DNA of 5,723 nt, taken from positions 1 through 5,723 of the forward strand of contig JACCQS010000264.1 in assembly GCA_013814015.1 (NCBI GenBank), in the 5' to 3' direction. The stretch comes from Geodermatophilaceae bacterium (lineage in GTDB: Bacteria; Actinomycetota; Actinomycetes; Mycobacteriales; Geodermatophilaceae). A model generated the notes under the pieces. The model did no database searches and was not told the origin of the DNA. It saw only the letters and a program-made list of their open reading frames with translations. Position 1 is the first letter of the stretch. Every line of letters starts with the position of its first letter. Position numbers and translations under genes: made by a program. Positions 1 through 5,062 of the stretch are shown piece after piece.

Positions 1-896
1 GGGTAGCGGTGTCCGATCTGCACCCGGAGCGACCCGTCGGCGATCCAGCCGAAGATCTCATCGCTACGCGAGGTGAGTTCGTCCCGATCGCGGGTGTAGT
101 GCACGAGTGAGGGCCTAGTCAGGAACAGGCCACCCGAACTGTTGAGCCGCTGCGGGTCGATCGACGGCACGGGCCCACTGGCGGCGCCGAACAGCGCCAT
201 CGTCCCGCGGATCCGCAGTGCGGCCAGCCCGTCGTCGAAGGTCGACGCACCAACCCCGTCGTACACTGCGGCGACTCCCACTCCCCGGGTGACTTCCTTT
301 GCCGCGCCGGGCATCTCGTCGTAACCGACGACCATATCCGCTCCCGCAGCGCTGGCCAGGACCGCCTTCTCTTTGGTCGAGGTGGTCGCCAGTACGTGTC
401 CGCCGCGGAGCTTGACGATCTGGATCAACAGCTGCCCGACACCTCCCGCCCCGGCATGGACGACGACCCAATCCCCGTCCTGAACCGGGTACGTCGAGGT
501 GGCCAGATAGTGCGCGGTCAGCCCTTGCAGCATCGCGGCAGCGGCCAGCTCGCCCTCGACGCCGTCGGGGACGGGTACGGCCTCGGTCGCGGGGATCGCG
601 ACCGTCTCGGCGTAGCTGCCCAGGCAGTTCTTCCACGCCACCCGGTCACCGACCGAGAAACCGTCGACGCCGTCGCCGATCGCCCGTACGGTCCCGGCGC
701 CCTCCTGCCCCAGGATGAACGGTGTGTCGATCGGGTAGCTGCCCGAACGCTGATAGGTGTCAATGTAGTTCAGGCCGGCCGCCGCGATGGCAACGACGAG
801 CTGTCCGTCGCCAACCTCAGGTGTCGGAGCGTCGATGAGTTTCAGGACCTCGGGCCCACCGTGTTCGGTCACCTGGATCGCTCGCATCTTAGACAT
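1..896 (-). CDS. Quinone oxidoreductase (NADPH-dependent, zinc-free MDR family), 3' end cut by window edge
   Basis: Predicted soluble NAD(P)H-dependent reductase of quinones or related enones, in the medium-chain dehydrogenase/reductase superfamily. 298 complete codons are visible. The family is usually about 320-330 residues, so roughly 25 are missing beyond base 1. The N-terminus reads MRAIQVTEHGGPEVLKL (residues 4-20), the typical opening of quinone oxidoreductases. The GroES-like domain follows, with GQEGAGTV at 63-70. The Rossmann nucleotide-binding motif HAGAGGVG lies at 147-154, and the late family motif QIGHRYP is at the edge. I see no structural-zinc cysteine cluster, which fits the zinc-free QOR branch. 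The start is ATG at 896. A second in-frame ATG at 887 would give MRAIQ..., the commoner start, and neither has a strong ribosome binding site. It is transcribed divergently from the antitoxin gene. Its physiological substrate cannot be told from sequence. Family assignment is strong. Confidence 0.93.
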   Translation of the reverse strand, partial: MSKMRAIQVTEHGGPEVLKLIDAPTPEVGDGQLVVAIAAAGLNYIDTYQRSGSYPIDTPFILGQEGAGTVRAIGDGVDGFSVGDRVAWKNCLGSYAETVAIPATEAVPVPDGVEGELAAAAMLQGLTAHYLATSTYPVQDGDWVVVHAGAGGVGQLLIQIVKLRGGHVLATTSTKEKAVLASAAGADMVVGYDEMPGAAKEVTRGVGVAAVYDGVGASTFDDGLAALRIRGTMALFGAASGPVPSIDPQRLNSSGGLFLTRPSLVHYTRDRDELTSRSDEIFGWIADGSLRVQIGHRY

Positions 897-916
897 AGTC
901 TTTCAGGTCGCGCTGT

Positions 917-935
917 GGTATCACCAGCGGTATCA
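917..935. promoter_or_regulatory. Direct repeat GGTATCA-n5-GGTATCA, candidate toxin-antitoxin operator
   Basis: Two identical heptamers, GGTATCA, lie at 917-923 and 929-935, with start positions 12 bases apart. The second ends 8 bases before the antitoxin ATG. They lie in the 47-base gap between the divergent quinone oxidoreductase and antitoxin genes. Ribbon-helix-helix antitoxins commonly autoregulate by binding tandem or inverted short repeats over their own promoter, so this is the natural operator candidate. Repressor bound here could also affect the divergent gene. The repeats are seen; the binding is inferred. Confidence 0.45.
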
Positions 936-936
936 T
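931..936 (+). promoter_or_regulatory. Candidate -10 box TATCAT of a leaderless toxin-antitoxin promoter
   Basis: TATCAT fits the actinobacterial TAnnnT -10 pattern and ends 7 bases before the ATG at 944, so the predicted transcript would begin at or next to the start codon. No purine-rich ribosome binding site precedes that ATG, which agrees with a leaderless mRNA. No clear -35 box is seen. The box overlaps the second GGTATCA repeat, as expected for repression by the antitoxin. Confidence 0.4.
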
Positions 937-943
937 TGCGACT

Positions 944-1147
944 ATGGCGATGACGGTGCGTTTCGACGAGGCCGAGACGGCGGCGCTACGCAAGCGCGCT
1001 GCGGTCGAAGGACGCTCCATGCAGGAGGTCACCCGGGCTGGCGTTCGCGAATACATCGAACGGCACAGCCGAGACGAGCTGCTCGACAAGGTCCTTGATG
1101 AAGAGCTGCCGCGCTACGCCGAGGCACTCGACCGCCTGGGTCGGTGA
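944..1147 (+). CDS. Ribbon-helix-helix antitoxin of a Doc-type toxin-antitoxin module
   Basis: A 67-residue protein whose first 41 residues fit the ribbon-helix-helix (CopG/Arc-like) DNA-binding fold. The short beta strand is MTVRF (3-7), the first helix runs about 9-23, a turn follows at G23-R24-S25, and the second helix runs about 26-41. The charged tail at 42-67 (DELLDKVLDEELPRYAEAL) is predicted helical and probably wraps and neutralises the toxin, as antitoxin tails usually do. The protein is expected to dimerise and repress its own promoter, where a direct repeat lies just upstream. Its TGA overlaps the toxin's GTG in the 4-base string GTGA, so translation is coupled and the antitoxin is made first. 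ATG at 950 is an alternative start that would lose two residues. Phage P1 Phd, the classical Doc partner, has a different fold, so this is a partner swap. The RHH call rests on pattern and context. Confidence 0.82.
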   Translation: MAMTVRFDEAETAALRKRAAVEGRSMQEVTRAGVREYIERHSRDELLDKVLDEELPRYAEALDRLGR

Positions 1148-1518
1148 TCTACCTCCAGCTTGACGACCTGCTCAAGATTGCCGAACGCACCATCGGCACC
1201 GCGGTGGTGCGGGACTCCGGCTTACTCGAGTCGGCGCTCGTACGCCCGCAGGCCAGTTACTTCGGTGTCGATCCGTACCCGACCCTGGAGGAGAAAGCCG
1301 CCGCCCTGCTGCATTCACTGGTCGGAAACCACGCGTTGATCGACGGGAACAAGCGCCTCGGTCTGGCAGCCATGATCGCGTTTCTCGGCATGAACGGTCG
1401 ACGGCTCACCATGACCAACGACGAGGCCTACGACTTCGTGATGGCAGTCGCCACCCGCGAGCTGGATGAGGCAACAGCCATCGCGGACATTCTGCGCCCG
1501 GCCACCGAGCCACGCTGA
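1144..1518 (+). CDS. doc: Death-on-curing (Doc/Fic-fold) toxin
   Basis: A 124-residue, single-domain protein, close to the 126 residues of phage P1 Doc. The signature HALIDGNKR lies at 63-71 and corresponds to the HxFx(D/N)xNKR motif of Doc proteins, with H63, D67, N69, K70 and R71 present. Classical AMP-transferring Fic enzymes have G where K70 stands. P1 Doc instead acts as a kinase that phosphorylates elongation factor Tu and halts translation, and the same activity is inferred here. The usual motif phenylalanine is leucine (L65). The N-terminal MIYLQLDDLLKIAE and the DSGLLESALVRPQ segment (24-36) are typical of the family. The start is GTG at 1144, overlapping the antitoxin stop. No separate ribosome binding site is visible, consistent with translational coupling. 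The gene ends 10 bases before the convergent end of hmgA, leaving no space for a terminator. It appears intact. Confidence 0.93.
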   Translation: MIYLQLDDLLKIAERTIGTAVVRDSGLLESALVRPQASYFGVDPYPTLEEKAAALLHSLVGNHALIDGNKRLGLAAMIAFLGMNGRRLTMTNDEAYDFVMAVATRELDEATAIADILRPATEPR

Positions 1519-1528
1519 CCGCCAGCTC

Positions 1529-2722
1529 TCACTCGAGGGTGCGACCGGCCCAGGTCCAGGCGTAGCCGGTGTCCTCACAGGCGATCGCGGGCAGGCAGAG
1601 GTCCAGCGGACGGAACGTGTCGATCATGACCGCCAACTCGTCGAAGTAGTCCACTCCGATGGCTCCCTCCGGGGACCCAGGCTGTGGGCCGTGCGTAAAG
1701 CCGCTGGGATGCAGCGAGATCGAGCCCTGCCCTACCCCGGAACCCTTGCGCGCCTCGTAGTCCCCGCCGGCGTAGAACATCACCTCGTCGGAATCAACGT
1801 TGGCATGGTTGTAGGGCACGGGGATCGACTCCGGGTGGTAGTCGACCTTGCGTGGCACGAACGAGCAGATCACGAAGTTCGGCCCCTCGAAGGTTTGGTG
1901 AACCGTCGGTGGCTGGTGGACTCGGCCGGTGATCGGCTCGAAGTCGGCGATGTTGAAGGCGTACGGATAGAGGCTCCCATCCCAGCCGACCACATCGAAG
2001 GGGTGCTGGGCGTAGGTGAACTTGGTCCAACCGACACCGCCGTTGTGGTCGGAGGACCGGTGCTGGACAAGCACTTCCACGTCCTGACCGGTGGCGGTGA
2101 ACGGCTCGGTCGGAGCTCGCAGATCCCGCTCGCAGTACGGTGCGTTCTCGAGGAACTGACCCCGTGCGGACAGGTAGCGCTTCGGCGGGCCGATGTGTCC
2201 GGTTGCCTCAGTGCTCAGGGTCCGCAGCGGGTCCGAGCCAGTCGGCACGATGCGGTACGTCGTGGAGGTCGGGATAACGACGTAGTCACCGGCACCGATG
2301 TCGAAGGCGCCCAGAACGGACTCGAACCGCGCCGTACCACTCTCCACGTACACGCATTCGTCACCGATTGCATTGCGGTACAACGGAGACGGACTGTCCG
2401 CGATCGCGTAGGAGATGCGGCAGTCGGCGTTGGCCAGGAGATGCTGACGACCGGTGATCGCGTCCGAACCCGGTGCGTCGAGCTTGTGCGTGACGAAATG
2501 CCTGGGCTTGAGCGGATAGTTGGACTGCCGCGTCCATTGTGGACCGTCGAAGGGTTCGCTGTTCACGATCGCGGTCGGCAGGTGCTCGTGATAGAGCAGT
2601 GCGGAGTCAGCCGAGAACCCTTCGACGCCCATCAACTCCTCGGCGTACAGCGTTCCGTCGGGCTGGCGGAACTGGGTGTGCCGCTTGCGCGGGATGGCTC
2701 CGACCTGGCGGTAGTACGGCAT
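1529..2722 (-). CDS. hmgA: Homogentisate 1,2-dioxygenase, short actinobacterial form
   Basis: Predicted cytoplasmic Fe(II) cupin dioxygenase that cleaves the ring of homogentisate to maleylacetoacetate in tyrosine and phenylalanine breakdown. It has 397 residues from ATG at 2722, starting MPYYRQVGAIPRKRHTQF. I chose this start because the sequence matches the family from there on and a GGAAAGG ribosome binding site lies 9 bases upstream. A farther in-frame start at 2839 would add 39 residues with no family character and would overlap the divergent gene. Likely metal-site residues lie near the C-terminus: H306 in YNHANVDSDEV, E313 (or D312), and H338 and H344 in LHPSGFTHGP. The two last histidines are six residues apart, as H365 and H371 are in the human enzyme. 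The protein lacks the GNEH-type N-terminus of the longer, roughly 430-residue classical enzymes. Fumarylacetoacetase nearby supports the function. A related cupin dioxygenase substrate is less likely but possible. Confidence 0.88.
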   Translation of the reverse strand: MPYYRQVGAIPRKRHTQFRQPDGTLYAEELMGVEGFSADSALLYHEHLPTAIVNSEPFDGPQWTRQSNYPLKPRHFVTHKLDAPGSDAITGRQHLLANADCRISYAIADSPSPLYRNAIGDECVYVESGTARFESVLGAFDIGAGDYVVIPTSTTYRIVPTGSDPLRTLSTEATGHIGPPKRYLSARGQFLENAPYCERDLRAPTEPFTATGQDVEVLVQHRSSDHNGGVGWTKFTYAQHPFDVVGWDGSLYPYAFNIADFEPITGRVHQPPTVHQTFEGPNFVICSFVPRKVDYHPESIPVPYNHANVDSDEVMFYAGGDYEARKGSGVGQGSISLHPSGFTHGPQPGSPEGAIGVDYFDELAVMIDTFRPLDLCLPAIACEDTGYAWTWAGRTLE

Positions 2723-2731
2723 GAGCGCGAA

Positions 2732-2738
2732 CCTTTCC
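2732..2738 (-). promoter_or_regulatory. Ribosome binding site of hmgA (GGAAAGG)
   Basis: Read on the minus strand, GGAAAGG lies 9 bases before the ATG at 2722. It decides the start, since no comparable site precedes the upstream in-frame alternative at 2839. Confidence 0.75.
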
Positions 2739-2766
2739 GGAGGCGATCGTTGCGGCGAAAGCGAGC

Positions 2767-2793
2767 TGTCCGGTAATCGGACACAAGTGTCCG
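2767..2793. promoter_or_regulatory. Triple half-site operator between hmgA and the divergent operon
   Basis: Three six-base half-sites alternate in orientation: TGTCCG (2767-2772), CGGACA (2778-2783) and TGTCCG (2788-2793). Their start positions are 11 and 10 bases apart, about one helical turn each. The right-hand pair extends to a perfect inverted repeat, CGGACAC-AA-GTGTCCG (2778-2793). The site sits in the 107-base region between hmgA and the divergent gene pair, so one bound regulator could control both. IclR-family proteins bind such palindromes as dimers or tetramers, and HmgR of Pseudomonas putida, an IclR protein, represses hmg genes. The IclR gene at the right end of this window is the likely binder. 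The symmetry is seen; the binding is inferred. Confidence 0.6.
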
Positions 2794-2801
2794 CTCGCCA
2801 A
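2773..2801 (-). promoter_or_regulatory. Possible hmgA promoter with the operator inside its spacer
   Basis: On the minus strand, TTGGCG (2801-2796) could be a -35 box and GATTAC (2778-2773) a -10 box, 17 bases apart. The palindrome at 2778-2793 would then fill the spacer, a position suited to repression. Both boxes match the consensus only weakly, so this is tentative. Confidence 0.25.
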
Positions 2802-2815
2802 GGTTCAGCGTGCGC

Positions 2816-2821
2816 TAGCGT
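2816..2821 (+). promoter_or_regulatory. Candidate -10 box TAGCGT of a leaderless promoter
   Basis: TAGCGT fits TAnnnT and ends 8 bases before the GTG at 2830, placing the predicted transcript start at or next to that codon. There is no ribosome binding site before the GTG. A -35 box is not evident; its expected place adjoins the right end of the triple half-site operator. This supports GTG 2830 over the in-frame ATG at 2863. Confidence 0.4.
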
Positions 2822-2829
2822 TCCGGGCC

Positions 2830-3711
2830 GTGTCAACACCTGAGTCCGTGCCGACTGCGGCGATGTCCGACCGATCGGCCGCTGGCCCGTCCCTGACCGG
2901 CGGCCTGTTCGGTGCCATGGTCGACGATGCCGCCCTCTTTCCGCCCGGCAATGCGGCGATGCCCGACGCGCTGGCAGCGCATCCGCACCACTTGGCCGGC
3001 ACCTACGGCTTCCTGGTCGGGCGCTTCCTGTGCCCTGCCTCCCGCGTACCGGAACTAGCTCAGGCGTGGTCCCGTCCAGCTCCGCTATCCGTCGGTGTCA
3101 TCGCCGACACCGGCTTGGACGGGTTGAACGATGCGATCATCCAGATCCTGACCGATCCGCAGCTGGAACTCGGTGCGGTGGAGATCATGCTCCCGCGCGG
3201 ATCAGGGGTGGATGCCCTCGGGGACATCCTCGCAGCGCTGCCTGGCGTCACCGGGTATGTCGAGCTTCCGCGCGGGCAAGACTTCTCGGCCGAGTTGGAC
3301 GCGATCGCCGTCGCGGGTCGCGAGGCCAAGTTCCGGACCGGCGGAACCGCATTTGGCGCGGTACCGACGCCGGAGGAGCTCGCTGACTTCATCACCGCAT
3401 GTGTGGCGCGCCGGGTCCCGTTCAAGTGCACCGCGGGGTTGCACCACGCGATCTGCGGGACCGAGGACGAGGCCGGCAACACCCAGCACGGCTTCCTCAA
3501 CGTCCTGCTGGCCACCCAGGCCGCCGTACTGGGCGAGGGTGACGAGGAGATCCTCGGCTGGCTGCGCGAGGGCAGCCCGGAGGTGATCGTGCACGCCCTG
3601 CGCGCCATGCACGAGCACGACGCACGCCGGGTACGCACCAGCTTCGTCGGGTTCGGCTCCTGCTCGGTGTCCGAGCCGGTCGCCGAGCTGACCGGGCTGG
3701 GGCTTCTCTAG
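2830..3711 (+). CDS. Unrecognised conserved-looking protein in the homogentisate operon
   Basis: A 293-residue soluble protein with no signal peptide or membrane segment; I cannot assign it to a named family. Motif-like stretches that look functional are VDDAALFPPGN (31-41), VELPRG (144-149), AKFRTGGT (166-173), PFKCTAGLHH (197-206), HGFLN (220-224) and SFVGFGSCS (271-279). Alternating hydrophobic strands and helices, with lysines (K167, K199) and a His-His pair (205-206) at strand ends, suggest a TIM-barrel-like enzyme; this is inference. It lies directly before fumarylacetoacetase with no intervening base (TAG then ATG), and divergent from hmgA across a shared operator. It probably serves the same pathway, and the isomerase step is the one with no recognised gene here. 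The start is GTG at 2830, with a leaderless promoter candidate. ATG at 2863 would give 282 residues and keep all the motifs. It is a real gene: long, in an operon, with motif-like composition. Confidence 0.85.
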   Translation: MSTPESVPTAAMSDRSAAGPSLTGGLFGAMVDDAALFPPGNAAMPDALAAHPHHLAGTYGFLVGRFLCPASRVPELAQAWSRPAPLSVGVIADTGLDGLNDAIIQILTDPQLELGAVEIMLPRGSGVDALGDILAALPGVTGYVELPRGQDFSAELDAIAVAGREAKFRTGGTAFGAVPTPEELADFITACVARRVPFKCTAGLHHAICGTEDEAGNTQHGFLNVLLATQAAVLGEGDEEILGWLREGSPEVIVHALRAMHEHDARRVRTSFVGFGSCSVSEPVAELTGLGLL

Positions 3712-4962
3712 ATGCCCAGGACGACGACATGGGTCACGGTGCCCGAGGCCAGCGACTTCCCGATCACGAACCTCCCGTACGGCATCTGCTGCGTGAAGGA
3801 GGCATGCCGTACCGATGGGGATGGCGGCCGACGCCGGATCGGAGTGGCCATCGGGGACCAGATCCTCGACCTCAGCGCAGTGGCGGCTCGCGGCCTGATC
3901 GACGAGCCCTCCCAGATGCTGCGCGCCGAGTCCCTGAACGAGTTCCTGGCCAGCGGCAGGTCGGAGTGGGACCGGGTCCGTACAAGGATCACCGAGCTGC
4001 TCTCCGAGAACTCCTACCGGGGCGCGGTCGAGAAGATGCTGATCGCCCAGAGCGACGCCGAACTGTGCCTGCCCTTCGAGGTCGCCGACTACGTGGACTT
4101 CTACGCCTCGATCGACCATGCCAGCAACGTCGGCGCACTGTTCCGTCCCGACTCCCCGGCGCTGCCGCCCAACTGGCGGCACCTGCCGATCGGCTATCAC
4201 GGCCGGGCCGGAACCGTGGTCGTGTCCGGCAGCGAGGTCGTACGCCCGAGTGGTCAGCGCAAGCCGCCTGAAGCCGAGGCGCCCACGTACGGACCCTCGC
4301 AGCGCCTGGATATCGAGGCCGAGGTCGGGTTCGTGGTGGGAACGCCGTCCGTACGCGGAACCCAGGTCGGAATCGGGGACGTGGCTGAGCACGTCTTCGG
4401 AGTCGTGCTGGTCAACGACTGGTCAGCACGTGACATCCAAGCGTGGGAGTACGTACCGCTCGGACCGTTCCTGGGCAAGTCCTTCGCGACGACGATCTCG
4501 CCGTGGGTGGTGCCGTTGGCCGCGCTGAAGGCCGCCCGGGTCGCCGGGCCGGCGCAGGACCCGCAGCCATTGCCCTACCTCCGCCGGGCCGAGGACTGGG
4601 GTCTGGACCTGGACATCGAGGTGGAATGCAACGGGACGGTCGTCTCCCGTCCGCCGTTTCGCTCGATGTACTGGACCGCAGACCAACAGCTGGCGCATCT
4701 GACCGTGAACGGCGCGAGCCTGCGGACCGGGGACTTGTTCGCCTCGGGAACGGTCTCCGGGCCGGATCCCGGTCAGCGGGGGTCGTTCCTGGAGCTGTCC
4801 TGGTCAGGGCGTGACCCGATCACACTCGACGACGGCAGTACGCGGACCTTCCTCGAGGATGGCGACACGGTCACCCTCCGGGCCAGCGCGCCCGGTCTGG
4901 ACGGCACCCGGATCGGCTTCGGTGCATGCACCGGCACGGTCCGTCCCGCCGTGACCGACTGA
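3712..4962 (+). CDS. fahA: Fumarylacetoacetase
   Basis: Hydrolyses fumarylacetoacetate to fumarate and acetoacetate, the last step of tyrosine and homogentisate breakdown. The protein is cytosolic, metal dependent and probably dimeric. Its 416 residues match the usual length of about 420. The N-terminal domain covers about 1-120 and the FAH catalytic domain the rest. Against the mouse enzyme all expected active-site residues appear at a constant numbering offset of three: D129, H136, R145 and Y162 (IGYHGRA); E202 and E204 (IEAEVGF); D236 (VNDWSARD), Q243 and K256 (FLGKS); and then T347 (SGTVSG) and E361 (LELSW) after a small deletion. Metal ligands correspond to D129, E202, E204 and D236; H136 is the general base. 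ATG at 3712 directly follows the stop of the preceding gene, with only weak ribosome binding sequence, so translation is probably coupled. No truncation or frameshift is seen. Identification is very secure. Confidence 0.97.
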   Translation: MPRTTTWVTVPEASDFPITNLPYGICCVKEACRTDGDGGRRRIGVAIGDQILDLSAVAARGLIDEPSQMLRAESLNEFLASGRSEWDRVRTRITELLSENSYRGAVEKMLIAQSDAELCLPFEVADYVDFYASIDHASNVGALFRPDSPALPPNWRHLPIGYHGRAGTVVVSGSEVVRPSGQRKPPEAEAPTYGPSQRLDIEAEVGFVVGTPSVRGTQVGIGDVAEHVFGVVLVNDWSARDIQAWEYVPLGPFLGKSFATTISPWVVPLAALKAARVAGPAQDPQPLPYLRRAEDWGLDLDIEVECNGTVVSRPPFRSMYWTADQQLAHLTVNGASLRTGDLFASGTVSGPDPGQRGSFLELSWSGRDPITLDDGSTRTFLEDGDTVTLRASAPGLDGTRIGFGACTGTVRPAVTD

Positions 4963-4978
4963 CGGACCCTTTTCTGCC

Positions 4979-4992
4979 GTTATCGCGATAAC
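4979..4992. repeat. Perfect 14-base palindrome GTTATCGCGATAAC
   Basis: The palindrome is fully self-complementary with no spacer. It lies 16 bases after the fumarylacetoacetase stop in the 100-base convergent gap. As RNA it could fold only as five base pairs with a CGCG loop and has no T run on either side, so it makes a poor intrinsic terminator. A DNA-binding site for a dimeric regulator is the better reading, though which regulator is unknown. It is unrelated in sequence to the TGTCCG half-sites near hmgA. Confidence 0.6.
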
Positions 4993-5000
4993 CGCGCGAA

Positions 5001-5011
5001 TGGCGGCGCCA
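5001..5011. repeat. Short inverted repeat TGGCG-G-CGCCA
   Basis: Perfect five-base arms flank a single base, midway between the two copies of the TATCGCGATA-type motif. Short GC-rich inverted repeats arise by chance in DNA of this composition, so its meaning is uncertain. Confidence 0.25.
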
Positions 5012-5019
5012 GATGGACC

Positions 5020-5033
5020 GATTTCGCGATAAG
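5020..5033. repeat. Degenerate second copy of the GTTATCGCGATAAC motif
   Basis: GATTTCGCGATAAG matches the perfect palindrome at 11 of 14 positions and shares the uninterrupted nine bases TCGCGATAA. The copies start 41 bases apart, about four helical turns, so two bound dimers would face the same side of the helix. It lies 29 bases beyond the IclR gene's stop codon. Confidence 0.45.
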
Positions 5034-5062
5034 GGCGGTGACCGGGTCGGGCGAACCCTCGG

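Noticed and set aside
115..636. A 173-codon minus-strand frame overlapping the quinone oxidoreductase
   Set aside because: It lies in another frame of the same strand as a protein with intact family motifs, and its product is almost all Arg, Gly and Asp.
1466..2776. A 436-codon open frame on the plus strand, opposite hmgA
   Set aside because: It is antisense to a clearly recognisable enzyme, its translation is rich in Arg, Gly and Val with no family motif, and long antisense frames are common in high-GC DNA.
2723..2839. An extended hmgA start at 2839 giving 39 more residues
   Set aside because: The extension has no family similarity, would run through the operator and into the divergent gene, and lacks a ribosome binding site, while ATG 2722 has a good one.
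3202..4392. A 396-codon open frame on the minus strand across the unknown gene and fumarylacetoacetase
   Set aside because: It spans the junction of two well-supported plus-strand genes, has no motif, and reads as low-complexity Arg/Gly/His protein.
5036..5062. GGGT/ACCC hairpin just past the IclR stop as a terminator
   Set aside because: The main stem is only about four base pairs with a seven-base loop and no T run follows, so it does not qualify as an intrinsic terminator.
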